Source of the DNA: Caballeronia sp. M1242
GTDB taxonomy: Bacteria > Pseudomonadota > Gammaproteobacteria > Burkholderiales > Burkholderiaceae
Reading direction: 5' to 3'
Length of the DNA: 64,000 nt
Assembly: GCF_017220215.1 (NCBI RefSeq)
Contig: NZ_CP071129.1
Coordinates: 992,001 to 1,056,000, forward strand
Shown one piece after another: positions 1 to 10,387 of this stretch (position 1 is the stretch's first letter; each line of letters opens with the position of its first letter). Under the pieces are notes generated by a model, which was not told the origin of the DNA, searched no databases, and worked only from the letters and a program-made list of their open reading frames with translations. A program made the position numbers and the translations under genes.

Positions 1-1
1 G

Positions 2-586
2 ATTCGCCTGCGTTTGCCGGCGCTGCGCGAACGCAGCGAGGACATTCCGCTGCTCACGCGGCACTTCCTGCAAAAGAGCGCGCGCGATCTGGGCGTCGAG
101 CCGAAGCGCGTGTCCGACAGCGCGCTCGCTTATCTCGCGTCGCTGCCGTTTCCCGGCAACGTGCGCCAGCTGGAAAACCTGTGCAACTGGCTCACGGTGA
201 TGGCGCCCGCACAGGTCATCGAGCAGAAGGACTTGCCGCCCGATCTCACGCCGCGTCAGGACGTCACGCCGGAGAGCATCGCCGTATCGACCGATGGCGC
301 GGTCGCGCCGAACGGCTCGGCCATGCCGGCCTCGGCGCCCGCATCGACGCCGCCAGCGGGCGTGCCGGCGAGCGTGTGGGAAAACGGCTTGCGCACGGAA
401 GTCGCGCGGCTGTTGCGCGAAAATTCCGCCGATGTCATGGACGAACTCGCGCGCCGCTTCGAAGCCGCCGTGATTCGCGAGGCGCTCGACTTCACGCGCG
501 GGCGCAAAGTCGAGGCGGCGGAGCGCTTAGGTATCGGCCGCAATACGATCACGCGCAAGATTCAGGAACTGCATCTCGACGCGTGA
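2..586 (+). CDS. ntrC: Nitrogen regulation response regulator NtrC (GlnG), C-terminal part
   Basis: The gene is cut by the left window edge; only the last 194 codons are present. They show the end of a sigma-54 AAA+ activator domain (RLRLPALRERSEDIP followed by FPGNVRQLENL, the conserved sensor II/GNVRQLEN region), a variable Ala/Pro-rich linker, and a Fis-type helix-turn-helix at the C-terminus (EAAERLGIGRNTITRKI). NtrC is the DNA-binding partner of NtrB and activates sigma-54 promoters of nitrogen-assimilation genes. The family (bacterial enhancer-binding protein) is clear. The specific assignment to NtrC rests on the Fis-domain wording and linker, because the receiver domain lies outside the window. 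Confidence 0.85.
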   Translation: MRLRLPALRERSEDIPLLTRHFLQKSARDLGVEPKRVSDSALAYLASLPFPGNVRQLENLCNWLTVMAPAQVIEQKDLPPDLTPRQDVTPESIAVSTDGAVAPNGSAMPASAPASTPPAGVPASVWENGLRTEVARLLRENSADVMDELARRFEAAVIREALDFTRGRKVEAAERLGIGRNTITRKIQELHLDA

Positions 587-600
587 CGGCACAGCGCGGA

Positions 601-1380
601 TCAGCAGCCGACCGTCGCGACGACAGGCGCGTGGTCGGACGGCTGATCCCACTTGCGCGGCACCTTGTCGATCTCGCATGACGTGCACAACGCCGACAAT
701 TCCGACGACAGCAGAATGTGGTCGATGCGCAGGCCCGCGTTGCGCCGAAACGCCATCATGCGGTAGTCCCACCACGTAAAGAGCTTCTCGGGCTGTTCGA
801 ACTTGCGGAAGGCGTCGGTGAGTCCCAGGCCGACGAGCTGCATGAAATGCGCGCGTTCTTCCGGCGAAACGAGGTTCTGTCCTTCCCACGCTTTCGGGTC
901 GTGCACGTCGCGGTCTTCCGGCGCGATGTTGTAATCGCCGAGCAGCGCGAGCTTCGGATACTGCATCATCTCTTCGCGCAGCCATTCGCGCAGCGCATCC
1001 AGCCAGCGCATCTTGTACGCGAATTTCTCGGAGCCGGGCGCCTGTCCGTTCGGGAAGTACGCCGACACTATCCGCACGCCGTTTACCGTCGCGGCGATCA
1101 CGCGCTGCTGTAAGTCTTCGAAGCCGGGAATATTGCGCACCACGGTGGCGTCGTGCACCTCGATGCCGTCGCGCACCAGAATGCCTACGCCGTTATACGT
1201 CTTCTGTCCCGCGAACCAGCTTTTGTATCCGGCGGCTTCCAGTTCGGCGCGAGGGAATTTCTCGTCGGGCAGCTTCAGTTCCTGAAGGCATAACACGTCC
1301 ACTTGCGAGAGTTGCAGCCAGTCGGTGACGTGCTGAAGACGGACCTTGAGAGAGTTGACGTTCCACGTTGCGATTTTCAT
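601..1380 (-). CDS. xth: Exodeoxyribonuclease III
   Basis: A 259-residue AP endonuclease/3'-5' exonuclease that acts on abasic sites and blocked 3' ends in base-excision repair. The endonuclease/exonuclease/phosphatase fold motifs are all visible: N-terminal MKIATWNVNSL, LCLQELKLP (metal-binding Glu), LLGDYNIAPEDRDVHD, a C-terminal WWDYRMMAFRRNAGLRIDHIL, and the terminal SDHAPV (catalytic Asp-His). The frame stays open 26 codons upstream, but homologues start at MKIATWN, so that ATG was chosen. The gene converges on ntrC with 14 bp between stops, and is divergent from the kdp operon. Confidence 0.93.
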   Translation of the reverse strand: MKIATWNVNSLKVRLQHVTDWLQLSQVDVLCLQELKLPDEKFPRAELEAAGYKSWFAGQKTYNGVGILVRDGIEVHDATVVRNIPGFEDLQQRVIAATVNGVRIVSAYFPNGQAPGSEKFAYKMRWLDALREWLREEMMQYPKLALLGDYNIAPEDRDVHDPKAWEGQNLVSPEERAHFMQLVGLGLTDAFRKFEQPEKLFTWWDYRMMAFRRNAGLRIDHILLSSELSALCTSCEIDKVPRKWDQPSDHAPVVATVGC

Positions 1381-1565
1381 GTGACGGCGATGGCCTGCGG
1401 CTTCTTGAGTGTCGATCGAAGCCGGAATGATAACGCCACGGCGTTCGCGCACTCTCACGCGCTCGTTTACGCGATTTTTACGCCGCCGCGCGAACTCTTG
1501 CCACGCCCTTTATCCCGGTCCTTCTACGCTTGCAAGCGTCCAATGCACAAGAGGAGAACCGAACC

Positions 1566-1673
1566 ATGGACCTGCTTTACGTCGCCGGCATCGCCCTGTT
1601 CTGGGGGCTGTGCGCGGCGCTGACCCTGGGCTGTGAGCGTTTGCGCCGCCGTCTGCCGGGAGCCCGCGCATGA
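1566..1673 (+). CDS. Small membrane protein preceding KdpF
   Basis: A 35-residue ORF ([16 protein letters not shown] start) with one predicted transmembrane segment and an Arg-rich tail ([12 protein letters not shown]). An AGGAGA ribosome site lies about 10 nt upstream of the ATG, and its stop overlaps the kdpF start in an ATGA, so translation is probably coupled. It is too short for most gene finders. It is not KdpF, which follows directly. By position and topology it could be an additional small subunit or a translational leader of the Kdp complex. I know of no assigned function. Confidence 0.6.
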   Translation: MDLLYVAGIALFWGLCAALTLGCERLRRRLPGARA

Positions 1674-1765
1674 CCGCATGGATGATCTGGCTCGCGGCCG
1701 CATCGACGCTGCTGCTTCTGGCCTACCTCGTGTACGCGCTCTTGCGCGCGGAGGATCTCGAATGA
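1670..1765 (+). CDS. kdpF: K+-transporting ATPase subunit KdpF
   Basis: A 31-residue single-span membrane peptide ending [15 protein letters not shown]. This matches the KdpF pattern (a helix ending YLVYAL, then an acidic tail; about 29 residues in E. coli). KdpF stabilises the KdpABC complex in the inner membrane. Its start overlaps the preceding small ORF, its stop overlaps the kdpA start (ATGA), and a GGGAG ribosome site sits 8 nt upstream. The identification rests on the short motif and on position directly before kdpA. Confidence 0.85.
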   Translation: MTAWMIWLAAASTLLLLAYLVYALLRAEDLE

Positions 1766-3567
1766 ACGCGAACACGTTCACGCAGACGGCGCTGTTCATC
1801 GTCGTGCTGATTGCGCTCGCCATTCCGCTCGGGCGATACATCGCCGACGTGCTCGACGGCTCGTCGGCCGTCGTGCGCAAGACGAAGCGGTTCGAAGACG
1901 CGTTGTATCGCATAGCCGGCGTCGATGCCGATGCCGAAATGTCGTGGAAGCACTACGCGCTCGCGGTGCTGCTCTTCAACGCGCTCGGCGCGCTCGCGCT
2001 CTACGCGCTCTTGCGCCTGCAACACGTCTTGCCGGCCAATCCGCAAGGCATGGCCGCGATGACGCCGGACGCCGCGTTCAACACGGCGGTGAGCTTCGTG
2101 ACCAATACGAACTGGCAGGACTACGGCGGCGAAAGCACGCTGGGCTACCTTGCGCAGATGCTCGGCCTCACGGTGCAGAACTTTCTCTCGGCGGCGACCG
2201 GCATCGCGGTCGTCGTCGCGCTGATTCGCGGCTTCAAGCGGCACAGCGCGCAGACCATCGGCAACTTCTGGGTCGATCTCACGCGCACGACGCTCTACGT
2301 GCTCGCGCCGCTCGCCGTGGTGTTCGCGCTCGTCTTCGTGAGCCAGGGCGTGATTCAGAACTTCAGGCCGTATCAGGACGTATCGACGCTGCAAGTCACG
2401 AGCTATCAGTCACCGGAGACCGACGCGCAAGGCAACGCCGTGAAAGATGCTCACGGCAACCCTGTCTTGCGCGACATGAAAGCCGACAAGCAATCGCTGC
2501 CGATGGGACCGGTCGCGTCGCAGGAAGCGATCAAGATGCTCGGCACGAACGGCGGCGGCTTCTTCAATGCGAACTCGGCGCATCCGTTCGAGAACCCGAC
2601 GCCGCTCTCCAACTTCATGCAGATGATCGCGATGCTGCTGATTCCCGCGGCGCTCTGCGTCGTATTCGGCCGCATGATCGGTGACAAGCGGCAGGGCTAC
2701 GCCGTGCTCGCGGCGATGACCATCGCGTTCGCGGCGGCGTGCGTCGGCGAGATAGCGGCGGAGCAGGCGGGCAATCCGCTCTTCGCGTCGCTTCACGTCG
2801 ATACCCACGCGAGCGCGCTGCAAGCGGGCGGCAACATGGAGGGCAAGGAGACGCGCTTCGGCATTGCGCAGTCGGGCATCTTCACGGTGGCGACGACCGC
2901 CGCGTCCTGCGGCGCGGTCGACGCGATGCACGACTCGCTGACGCCACTGGGCGGCCTCATTCCGATGCTCTTGATCCAGCTCGGCGAAGTGATTTTCGGC
3001 GGCGTCGGCTCCGGCTTGTACGGCATGCTCGTCTTCGCGCTGCTCGCGGTGTTCGTCGCGGGGCTGATGATCGGCCGCACGCCCGAATACGCCGGGAAAA
3101 AGATCGAATCGTTCGAGATGAAGATGGTGTCCATCGCGATCCTGCTCACGCCGCTTCTGGTGCTCGCGGGAACATCGGTGGCCGTGCTGACGGCATCGGG
3201 CACGGCGGGCATCGCCAATCCTGGCGCGCACGGTTTCTCGGAAGTGCTGTACGCGTTCAGCTCGGCGGCGAACAACAACGGCAGCGCGTTCGCGGGCCTT
3301 TCCGTGAACACGCCGTTCTACAACGTGCTGCTCGGCATTGCGATGTGGCTCGGCCGCTTCGGCTCGATCGTGCCGGTGCTGGCGATCGCGGGATCGCTCG
3401 CCGCGAAGAAGCGCCTCGCCGTCACCGCCGGCACCTTGCCGACGCACGGACCGCTGTTCGTGGTGCTGCTGCTCGGCACGCTTCTGCTCGTCGGCGCGCT
3501 CACGTATGTGCCGGCGCTCGCGCTCGGGCCTGTCGTCGAGCATCTGACGATGATCGCCGCTCACTGA
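1762..3567 (+). CDS. kdpA: K+-transporting ATPase subunit A (channel-like subunit)
   Basis: A 601-residue polytopic inner-membrane protein, the K+-binding and translocating subunit of the Kdp P-type ATPase. Four selectivity-filter-like repeats are recognisable, including [35 protein letters not shown] and [12 protein letters not shown]. Length is typical (557 in E. coli, about 600 in Burkholderia). The ATG overlaps the kdpF stop. The longer open frame upstream only reads across the two small ORFs out of frame and was not used. kdpA is followed 13 bp later by kdpB. Confidence 0.97.
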   Translation: MNANTFTQTALFIVVLIALAIPLGRYIADVLDGSSAVVRKTKRFEDALYRIAGVDADAEMSWKHYALAVLLFNALGALALYALLRLQHVLPANPQGMAAMTPDAAFNTAVSFVTNTNWQDYGGESTLGYLAQMLGLTVQNFLSAATGIAVVVALIRGFKRHSAQTIGNFWVDLTRTTLYVLAPLAVVFALVFVSQGVIQNFRPYQDVSTLQVTSYQSPETDAQGNAVKDAHGNPVLRDMKADKQSLPMGPVASQEAIKMLGTNGGGFFNANSAHPFENPTPLSNFMQMIAMLLIPAALCVVFGRMIGDKRQGYAVLAAMTIAFAAACVGEIAAEQAGNPLFASLHVDTHASALQAGGNMEGKETRFGIAQSGIFTVATTAASCGAVDAMHDSLTPLGGLIPMLLIQLGEVIFGGVGSGLYGMLVFALLAVFVAGLMIGRTPEYAGKKIESFEMKMVSIAILLTPLLVLAGTSVAVLTASGTAGIANPGAHGFSEVLYAFSSAANNNGSAFAGLSVNTPFYNVLLGIAMWLGRFGSIVPVLAIAGSLAAKKRLAVTAGTLPTHGPLFVVLLLGTLLLVGALTYVPALALGPVVEHLTMIAAH

Positions 3568-3580
3568 TTTCGAGGAACAG

Positions 3581-5710
3581 ATGACTCAACTGAATCAAGC
3601 GCCGCTGCATCGCCCGGAGAACCTCGGGCAAGCGCGCACGGCGGCGCGTTCGATGTTCGATCCGGCGCTTCTGAAACCCGCCATCGCCGATTCCTTCGCG
3701 AAGCTCGCGCCGCGCACGCAACTGCGCAATCCGGTGATGTTCTGCGTGTACGTCGGCAGCATTTTGACGACGGTGCTTTGGATCGCCGCGCTCGTGGGGC
3801 AGGCCGAAGCGCCCGCGGGCTTCATTCTCGCCATTGCGCTGTGGCTGTGGTTCACCGTGCTCTTCGCGAACTTCGCCGAGGCGCTCGCGGAAGGGCGCTC
3901 GAAGGCGCAGGCCGCGTCGTTGCGCAGCGCCAAGCACAACGTGATGGCGAAAAAGCTCAACGAGCCGCATCCGAAGTCGCCAATACGCATCGTCGCATCG
4001 AGCGATCTGCGCAAGGGCGATGTCGTGCTGATCGAAGCCGGGGACGCCGTGCCCGCCGATGGCGAGGTGATCGACGGCGTCGCATCCGTCGACGAATCCG
4101 CGATCACGGGCGAATCCGCGCCCGTCATCCGCGAGTCGAGCGGCGATTTCTCGTCGGTGACGGGCGGCACGCGCGTGCTGTCGGACTGGATCGTCGTGCG
4201 CGTGACGGCTGACCCCGGCGAGGCGTTTCTCGACCGCATGATCGCAATGGTCGAAGGCGCGAAGCGTCAAAAGACGCCGAACGAAGTCGCGCTCACCATT
4301 CTGCTCGTCGCGCTGACGCTCGTGCTGCTGTTCGCCACCGCGACCTTGCTGCCGTTCTCGATGTTTTCGGTGGACGCCGCGAAAGCCGGGCACGTGGTCA
4401 CGATCACGGCGCTCGTCGCGCTGCTCGTCTGCCTGATTCCGACGACCATCGGCGGACTGTTGTCGGCCATCGGCGTCGCGGGCATGAGCCGCATGATGCA
4501 GGCGAACGTGATCGCGACCTCGGGACGCACGGTCGAAGCCGCGGGCGACGTCGACGTGCTGCTGCTCGACAAGACCGGCACGATCACGCTCGGCAACCGG
4601 CAGGCGTCGGCGTTCGCGCCTGCGCCCGGCGTGAGCGAGCGCGATCTCGCCGACGCCGCGCAACTCGCATCGCTCGCCGACGAAACGCCGGAAGGCCGCA
4701 GCATCGTCGTGCTGGCGAAGCAGCGCTTCGATATCCGCGAACGCGACGTGGCCACGCTCGGCGCAACGTTCATCGCGTTCAGCGCGCAGACGCGCATGAG
4801 CGGCGTCGATGTGCCGGATCGCGAGATTCGCAAGGGCGCGGCCGATGCGGTGAGAAAGTATGTCGAAGAACGCGGCGGGCGCTTTCCGCAGGAAGTGCAG
4901 CATGGCGTCGACGAGATCGCGCGGCGCGGCAGCACGCCGCTCGTCGTCGCCGAATACGTCGCGGGCAAGGCGCGCGCGCTCGGCGTGATCGAACTGAAGG
5001 ACATCGTGAAGGGCGGCATCAGGGAGCGCTTTGCCGAGCTGCGCAAGATGGGCATCAAGACCGTGATGGTCACGGGCGACAACCGGCTGACGGCGGCGGC
5101 TATCGCGGCGGAAGCGGGCGTGGACGACTTTCTCGCCGAAGCGACGCCGGAAGCGAAGCTCTCGACCATCCGCGCGCATCAGGCCGAAGGGCGGCTCGTG
5201 GCGATGACCGGCGACGGCACCAACGACGCGCCCGCGCTCGCGCAAGCCGACGTCGCGGTGGCGATGAACACCGGCACGCAGGCCGCGAAGGAAGCGGGCA
5301 ACATGGTCGATCTCGATTCGAACCCAACGAAGCTGATCGAGATCGTGGAGATCGGCAAGCAGATGCTGATGACGCGCGGATCGCTCACGACATTCTCCAT
5401 CGCCAACGACGTCGCCAAGTACTTCGCGATCATTCCTGCCGCTTTCGCCACCACGTATCCGCAATTGCGCGTGCTCGACGTGATGCATCTCGCGTCGCCG
5501 TCGTCGGCGATTCTTTCGGCGGTCATCTTCAACGCGCTCATCATCGTGTTCCTGATTCCGCTCGCGCTGAAAGGCGTGAAGTATCGCGCGCTCGGGGCGG
5601 CTTCGTTGTTGCGGCGGAATCTGCTCGTGTATGGGCTCGGCGGCATCGTGCTGCCGTTTCCGGTCATCAAGCTGATCGACATGACGATCACCGCGCTCGG
5701 TTGGAACTAG
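3581..5710 (+). CDS. kdpB: K+-transporting P-type ATPase subunit B
   Basis: A 709-residue catalytic P-type ATPase subunit that hydrolyses ATP to energise KdpA. Visible motifs are TGES at residues 176-179 (actuator), DKTGTIT with phosphorylated Asp330, and TGDGTND at 543-549 (hinge). The N-terminus is about 25 residues longer than E. coli KdpB (682 aa). The ribosome site GAGGAA precedes the ATG. It lies between kdpA and kdpC with gaps of 13 and 10 bp, as expected in the operon. Confidence 0.98.
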   Translation: MTQLNQAPLHRPENLGQARTAARSMFDPALLKPAIADSFAKLAPRTQLRNPVMFCVYVGSILTTVLWIAALVGQAEAPAGFILAIALWLWFTVLFANFAEALAEGRSKAQAASLRSAKHNVMAKKLNEPHPKSPIRIVASSDLRKGDVVLIEAGDAVPADGEVIDGVASVDESAITGESAPVIRESSGDFSSVTGGTRVLSDWIVVRVTADPGEAFLDRMIAMVEGAKRQKTPNEVALTILLVALTLVLLFATATLLPFSMFSVDAAKAGHVVTITALVALLVCLIPTTIGGLLSAIGVAGMSRMMQANVIATSGRTVEAAGDVDVLLLDKTGTITLGNRQASAFAPAPGVSERDLADAAQLASLADETPEGRSIVVLAKQRFDIRERDVATLGATFIAFSAQTRMSGVDVPDREIRKGAADAVRKYVEERGGRFPQEVQHGVDEIARRGSTPLVVAEYVAGKARALGVIELKDIVKGGIRERFAELRKMGIKTVMVTGDNRLTAAAIAAEAGVDDFLAEATPEAKLSTIRAHQAEGRLVAMTGDGTNDAPALAQADVAVAMNTGTQAAKEAGNMVDLDSNPTKLIEIVEIGKQMLMTRGSLTTFSIANDVAKYFAIIPAAFATTYPQLRVLDVMHLASPSSAILSAVIFNALIIVFLIPLALKGVKYRALGAASLLRRNLLVYGLGGIVLPFPVIKLIDMTITALGWN

Positions 5711-5720
5711 GAGAACACTC

Positions 5721-6299
5721 ATGAAGAATGCATTGCGTCCTGCCATCGTATTGTTCGTTGCACTGACGATCATCACGGGCATGCTGTATCCGCTCATCGT
5801 GACGGCGGTATCGAAGACGGCGTTCAGGCATCAGGCGAACGGCAGTCTGATCGAGCTAGACGGGAAGATCGTCGGTTCGGAACTGATCGGCCAGCAGTTC
5901 GACGCGCCGCGCTATTTCTGGGGCCGCTTGTCCGCCACGACGCCGAATCCGTACAACGCCGGCAGCTCCGGCGGATCGAATCTCGGCCCGACGAACCCCG
6001 CGCTCGCCGATGCCGTGAAGGCGCGCATCGCCGCGCTGCACGCCGCCGATCCTTCGAACGACGCCGCCGTGCCCGTCGATCTCGTGACCTCATCGGGCAG
6101 TGGGCTCGATCCCGACATCAGCCCGGCGGCGGCCGCGTATCAGATCGCACGCGTGGCGCGGGCGCGCGGGCTGTCCGTCGCGCGAGTCAATGCGCTCGTC
6201 GTCGAGGCGACGTCCACGCGCACGTTCGGCGTGATCGGGGAACCTACGGTGAATGTGCTTAAATTGAATCTCGCGCTGGACCGGGCGAGCGTTCGCTGA
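5721..6299 (+). CDS. kdpC: K+-transporting ATPase subunit C
   Basis: A 192-residue protein with one N-terminal membrane helix ([19 protein letters not shown]) and a periplasmic domain containing the family signatures [32 protein letters not shown] and ARARGL. KdpC is the chaperone-like subunit that bridges KdpA and KdpB and raises nucleotide affinity. The ribosome site AGGAGA is 9 nt upstream. Length and spacing are typical. Confidence 0.96.
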   Translation: MKNALRPAIVLFVALTIITGMLYPLIVTAVSKTAFRHQANGSLIELDGKIVGSELIGQQFDAPRYFWGRLSATTPNPYNAGSSGGSNLGPTNPALADAVKARIAALHAADPSNDAAVPVDLVTSSGSGLDPDISPAAAAYQIARVARARGLSVARVNALVVEATSTRTFGVIGEPTVNVLKLNLALDRASVR

Positions 6300-6348
6300 G
6301 CGCCGCCACTCCCTAAGCGCCACATGACGAGAACCCGCTCAGGAGCCC

Positions 6349-9096
6349 ATGCGCCCGACCCCCGATGAACTCCTCGACAAGCTCCAACGCGAGGAAGCGA
6401 AGCGCCAGCGCGGCCGGCTGAAGGTGTTTTTCGGCGCGTCGGCGGGCGTCGGCAAGACCTTCGCGATGCTGCAAGCCGCGCGACGCCGCCGCGACGAAGG
6501 TGTCGATGTCGTGATCGGCGTCGTCGAAACGCATGGCCGCAAGGAGACGCTCGCGCTGTGCGCGGGGCTGGAAACGCTGCCGCCCGCGCACATCGACTAT
6601 CGCGGCCGCACGCTCGCGGAATTCGATCTCGACGGCGCGCTCGCGCGCAAGCCGCAACTCATCGTCGTCGATGAACTCGCGCATTCGAACGTGCAGGGTT
6701 CGCGGCACTTGAAGCGCTGGCAGGACGTGCACGAACTGCTCGACGCGGGCATCGACGTGTACACGACCGTCAACGTGCAGCATCTGGAAAGCCTCAACGA
6801 TATCGTCGGGCGCATCACCGGCATTCGCGTGTGGGAGACGGTGCCCGACCGCGTGTTCGATCTCGCCGATGAAGTCACGCTCGTCGATCTGCCGCCCGAG
6901 GACCTGCTCGATCGTCTGCGCGAAGGCAAGGTGTATCTGCCGCAGCAGGCCGAGCAGGCGGTGCGCAACTTCTTTCGCAAGGGCAATCTGATCGCGCTGC
7001 GCGAACTCGCGTTGCGCCGCACCGCCGACCGCGTCGATGCGCAGATGCGCGAGTACCGCGCCGATCAGTCGATCGAGCGCATCTGGCGAGCGCGCGAGCG
7101 GCTGATCGCGTGCGTCGGGCCGGGACCGGAAGGCGCGGCGCTCGTGCGCGCGGCGGCGCGGCTCGCGGCCGCGCTGAAGGCGGACTGGCTCGCGGTCTAT
7201 GTCGAAACGCCGAAGCTTCAGCGCCTTTCCGACGATGAGCGCCGCCGCACGCTCGACGCGCTCAAGCTCGCCTCGGAACTCGGCGCGGAAACGGTGACGC
7301 TCGATGGCGCGGACGCCGCCGCGACGCTCATCGACTATGCGCGCATGCGCAACGTGTCGAAGCTCGTCGCGGGCGCGCCGGCCGCGCGAAGCTGGCGGCG
7401 GATCGTGCGCACGCCGGTCGCGGAGCGCATCGTCCGGCATGCGGCGGATATCGATGTCACGCTCGTCTCTGCCGCCCCGCGCGACGAATCGCAAACGCGG
7501 CGGGTGTCGATAGCCGGCGCGTGGCGCGACGCCGGGCATTCGCCGCCGCGCGCCTACTTCTACGCGCTCGCCATCGGCGCGGCGATCACGCTGGTCGCAC
7601 ATGGGCTGGCCGCGCGGCATATCGCGCTTACGAATCTCGTGATGCTGTATCTGCTCGGCGTGATCTTCGCCGCCGCGCGGCTCGGGCGCGGGCCGGGCGT
7701 GATGCTGTCGTTCGTGTCGGTCGCGGCGTTCGACTTCTTCTTCGTGCCGCCCGCGCTGTCGTTTTCCGTCACCGACACGCAATACGTGCTCACCTTCGTC
7801 GTGATGCTGCTGACCTCGCTCACGATCAGCCATCTCACGTCGAGCCTGCGCCGCGAGGCGCGCATCGCGTCGCAGCGGGAACGGCGCACCAGCGCCATGT
7901 ACGCGATGACCAAAGAACTCGCCGCTGCGCTGATGACCGGGCAGATTATCGAGATCGGCACGCGGCACGTGGCCGAAGTCTTCCACGGGAAAGTCGCGAT
8001 GCTTTTGCCCGATGCGAGCGAACGCGTGCGCCAGAAAGTGGACGAGCCGAACGCGGATGCGATGCTCGACGCCGCGCGCATCGACCTCGATATCGCGCAG
8101 TGGGTCTACGAGCAGCAGAAGCCCGCGGGCCGCGGCACCGACACGCTGCCCGCCACCGATGCGCTCTACTTGCCGCTGCGCGCGCCGATGCGCACGCGCG
8201 GCGTGCTCGCGATCGTCGTCGAGCGGGAAGCGGAGCTGGCGGTGCCCGAGCAGCGGCGCATGATCGAGACGTTCGCGGCGCAGATCGCGCTGGCGCTCGA
8301 ACGCGTGCATTACGTGGATATCGCGCAGGACGCGCTCGTCAACATGGAATCCGAACGGCTGCGCAATTCCCTGCTCTCGGCGATCTCGCATGACCTGCGC
8401 ACGCCGTTGACGTCGATTGTCGGTTTCGCGTCGGTGCTGGAGGATGAGGCGCGCGCGATCGGCGGTCTTTCGGGCGAGTCGCAAGAACTGGTGCACGCGA
8501 TCCACGAGGAGGCGCTGCGCATGAGTGGGCTCGTGACGAACCTGCTCGACATGGCGCGCTTGCAGGCGGGCGCGATCCGGCTGAACCGTCAATGGTCGAT
8601 GCTCGAAGAAACCGTCGGCGCCGCGCTCGCATCGATGAGGCGCACGCTTGCGGGCCGACCCGTGCAGGTTCGGGTGCCGTCGAATCTGCCGATGCTGCGG
8701 CTCGACGCGGTGTTGATGGAGCGGCTATTCGCGAACCTGCTGGAGAACGCGGCGAAATATACGCCAGCCCATACGCCGATCTGCATTGCGGCGGAAGAAG
8801 AGACATCGGGCGATGCGCGTGCCGTGCGCGTCGTGATCGACGATGAAGGGCCGGGCGTGCCGGCCGGCATGGAGACGCGCCTCTTCGAGAAGTTCACGCG
8901 CGGCGAGAAGGAATCGGCGCAACCGGGCATCGGGCTCGGGCTCGCCATTTGCCGCGCGATCGTGGAGGCGCACGGCGGGCGCATCGGCGTGGAGAATCGC
9001 GTCGACAGCGAAGGACGCGTGTGCGGCGCGCGCTTCTGGTTCACGTTGCCGGCGGACGAAGCGCCGCCTGATATCGAGCAGGGCGAGGGTATCTAA
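6349..9096 (+). CDS. kdpD: Sensor histidine kinase KdpD
   Basis: A 915-residue membrane kinase that senses K+ limitation and controls kdp transcription. It has an N-terminal KdpD domain with a Walker A loop (GASAGVGKT, residues 29-37), a USP-like domain, four membrane helices at roughly 400-500 (DUF4118), a GAF-like region, a HisKA motif AISHDLRTPLTSI with phospho-acceptor His681, and an ATPase domain (LLENAAKYTP, GIGLGLAI). All parts look intact. Its usual partner kdpE is not downstream: the next gene, 55 bp away, is an unrelated beta-helix protein. The cognate regulator must lie elsewhere or be lost. Confidence 0.96.
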   Translation: MRPTPDELLDKLQREEAKRQRGRLKVFFGASAGVGKTFAMLQAARRRRDEGVDVVIGVVETHGRKETLALCAGLETLPPAHIDYRGRTLAEFDLDGALARKPQLIVVDELAHSNVQGSRHLKRWQDVHELLDAGIDVYTTVNVQHLESLNDIVGRITGIRVWETVPDRVFDLADEVTLVDLPPEDLLDRLREGKVYLPQQAEQAVRNFFRKGNLIALRELALRRTADRVDAQMREYRADQSIERIWRARERLIACVGPGPEGAALVRAAARLAAALKADWLAVYVETPKLQRLSDDERRRTLDALKLASELGAETVTLDGADAAATLIDYARMRNVSKLVAGAPAARSWRRIVRTPVAERIVRHAADIDVTLVSAAPRDESQTRRVSIAGAWRDAGHSPPRAYFYALAIGAAITLVAHGLAARHIALTNLVMLYLLGVIFAAARLGRGPGVMLSFVSVAAFDFFFVPPALSFSVTDTQYVLTFVVMLLTSLTISHLTSSLRREARIASQRERRTSAMYAMTKELAAALMTGQIIEIGTRHVAEVFHGKVAMLLPDASERVRQKVDEPNADAMLDAARIDLDIAQWVYEQQKPAGRGTDTLPATDALYLPLRAPMRTRGVLAIVVEREAELAVPEQRRMIETFAAQIALALERVHYVDIAQDALVNMESERLRNSLLSAISHDLRTPLTSIVGFASVLEDEARAIGGLSGESQELVHAIHEEALRMSGLVTNLLDMARLQAGAIRLNRQWSMLEETVGAALASMRRTLAGRPVQVRVPSNLPMLRLDAVLMERLFANLLENAAKYTPAHTPICIAAEEETSGDARAVRVVIDDEGPGVPAGMETRLFEKFTRGEKESAQPGIGLGLAICRAIVEAHGGRIGVENRVDSEGRVCGARFWFTLPADEAPPDIEQGEGI

Positions 9097-9151
9097 CGCG
9101 TGCATGCGCGATCGCACGGTAAGGAAGGCGGCGCGGCGTTAGATTCGTCGC

Positions 9152-10387
9152 ATGAAATCATCCAATCGCCGACGCTTTCTTATCGATGCCGGGCTCGCAC
9201 TCGGCGCGTACAGTCTCCATGCGTATCCGCGCGCCGCGTCCGCAGCGATTCCTTCGAATGCCAATGTCATCACCCCGTTTGCGTTCGGCGCAAAAGGAGA
9301 TGGCCGCGCCGACGACTCCGCCGCCCTGAATGCCGCCTACGCGCACGCGCGACAGCAGCGCGTATCCGCCATATCGCTGTGCGGCGCGACGTATCGCGTG
9401 ACGCGCGGCGTCTATGCACGCGGCGTCTCCACGCACGGCGAGGGCGCCACGCTCATCGCGACGCTGGACGGCGCGCGCGGCGGCGCGGCATTCGAATGGG
9501 GCGGCAGCGGCAATTTCGTGCGCGACATGACGTTCGATCTGTCGAACAGCAGCAAGACCGACATGCACGGCGTACTCAACGCCGTCGATGACGCGCGCAA
9601 CCAGCGTTTCGAGAACAACTGCATCATCGGACGGACGACCGGCGCGACGCCCCGGCAGTCGAACATTTTCGGTGCGTGGTTCATGGGAACGGGACTCGCC
9701 GGGCTCTTCGTGTCGAATAACCAATTCGAGTCGGTTTCATACGGAGTCCAGATCAATAATCAGCGCGGCACGGCGGGCGATGTACGCAGCGCGCCGCTCG
9801 GACGTCCGTCGGCGCATATTCATATCGTCGGCAACGTGTGCATCGACGCGAGCATCGGCGTGAACACGCCGCATATCGCTTGCTCGAACGTGGTCGTGCA
9901 GGGCAACACGATCACTGCGCGCAGGCTCGCCATGGACTTGCCGCTCAACATCGCGCATGTGACGGATATCGCGGTCGTCGGCAATACGGTGGCCTCGAAT
10001 GCGCCGAGCGCGAACGGCACCTTGCATGTGGAAGATGCGACCGGCGCGATCACCATCGACGGCAATGTCGTGACCGTGCTCGCGCGCAACAACGGCATTC
10101 AGGTCGGCACGCGGGCGAGCGTCAGCGGCGACGCGCCGGAAAGACGCAAGGTGGTCATCAGCGCGAACCACATCGAGGGCAGCGGCGCATCGTCGGGCAG
10201 CGCCGGCATCCTGATCCCGGATGCCGAAACCGTCGATAGCGTCATCGCGAACAACGCGATCCACCGCTTCGCCGAGGGCATCACGGTGGTGTCGCGCTGC
10301 CTCGTGCAGGGCAATGTGATCGCCGCATGCGGCGTGCCGCTACGCGTTTCGCGCGACAGCTTGCAGGCAGGGAACCTGATCGGCTGA
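9152..10387 (+). CDS. Tat-exported right-handed beta-helix (pectate-lyase-like) protein
   Basis: A 411-residue protein. It begins with a twin-arginine type signal (NRRRFLIDAG, hydrophobic stretch, cleavage near AASA) followed by the pectate-lyase superfamily opening PFAFGAKGDGRADDSAAL. The rest consists of repeated NxI/V-x-GN strands typical of parallel beta-helices (IHIVGNVCID, VVVQGNTIT, ITIDGNVVT). Such proteins bind or cleave polysaccharides; the substrate cannot be read from sequence. It sits where kdpE would be expected and converges with a polysaccharide-polymerase-like gene, overlapping its 3' end by 48 bp. A joint role in a surface glycan is an inference. Confidence 0.75.
   Translation: MKSSNRRRFLIDAGLALGAYSLHAYPRAASAAIPSNANVITPFAFGAKGDGRADDSAALNAAYAHARQQRVSAISLCGATYRVTRGVYARGVSTHGEGATLIATLDGARGGAAFEWGGSGNFVRDMTFDLSNSSKTDMHGVLNAVDDARNQRFENNCIIGRTTGATPRQSNIFGAWFMGTGLAGLFVSNNQFESVSYGVQINNQRGTAGDVRSAPLGRPSAHIHIVGNVCIDASIGVNTPHIACSNVVVQGNTITARRLAMDLPLNIAHVTDIAVVGNTVASNAPSANGTLHVEDATGAITIDGNVVTVLARNNGIQVGTRASVSGDAPERRKVVISANHIEGSGASSGSAGILIPDAETVDSVIANNAIHRFAEGITVVSRCLVQGNVIAACGVPLRVSRDSLQAGNLIG

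Noticed and set aside
3500..5797. 765-codon minus-strand ORF
   Set aside because: Arg/His-rich antisense shadow of kdpB produced by high-GC codon bias.
6313..8592. 759-codon minus-strand ORF
   Set aside because: Antisense shadow of kdpD with Arg/Asp/His-rich composition and no domain.
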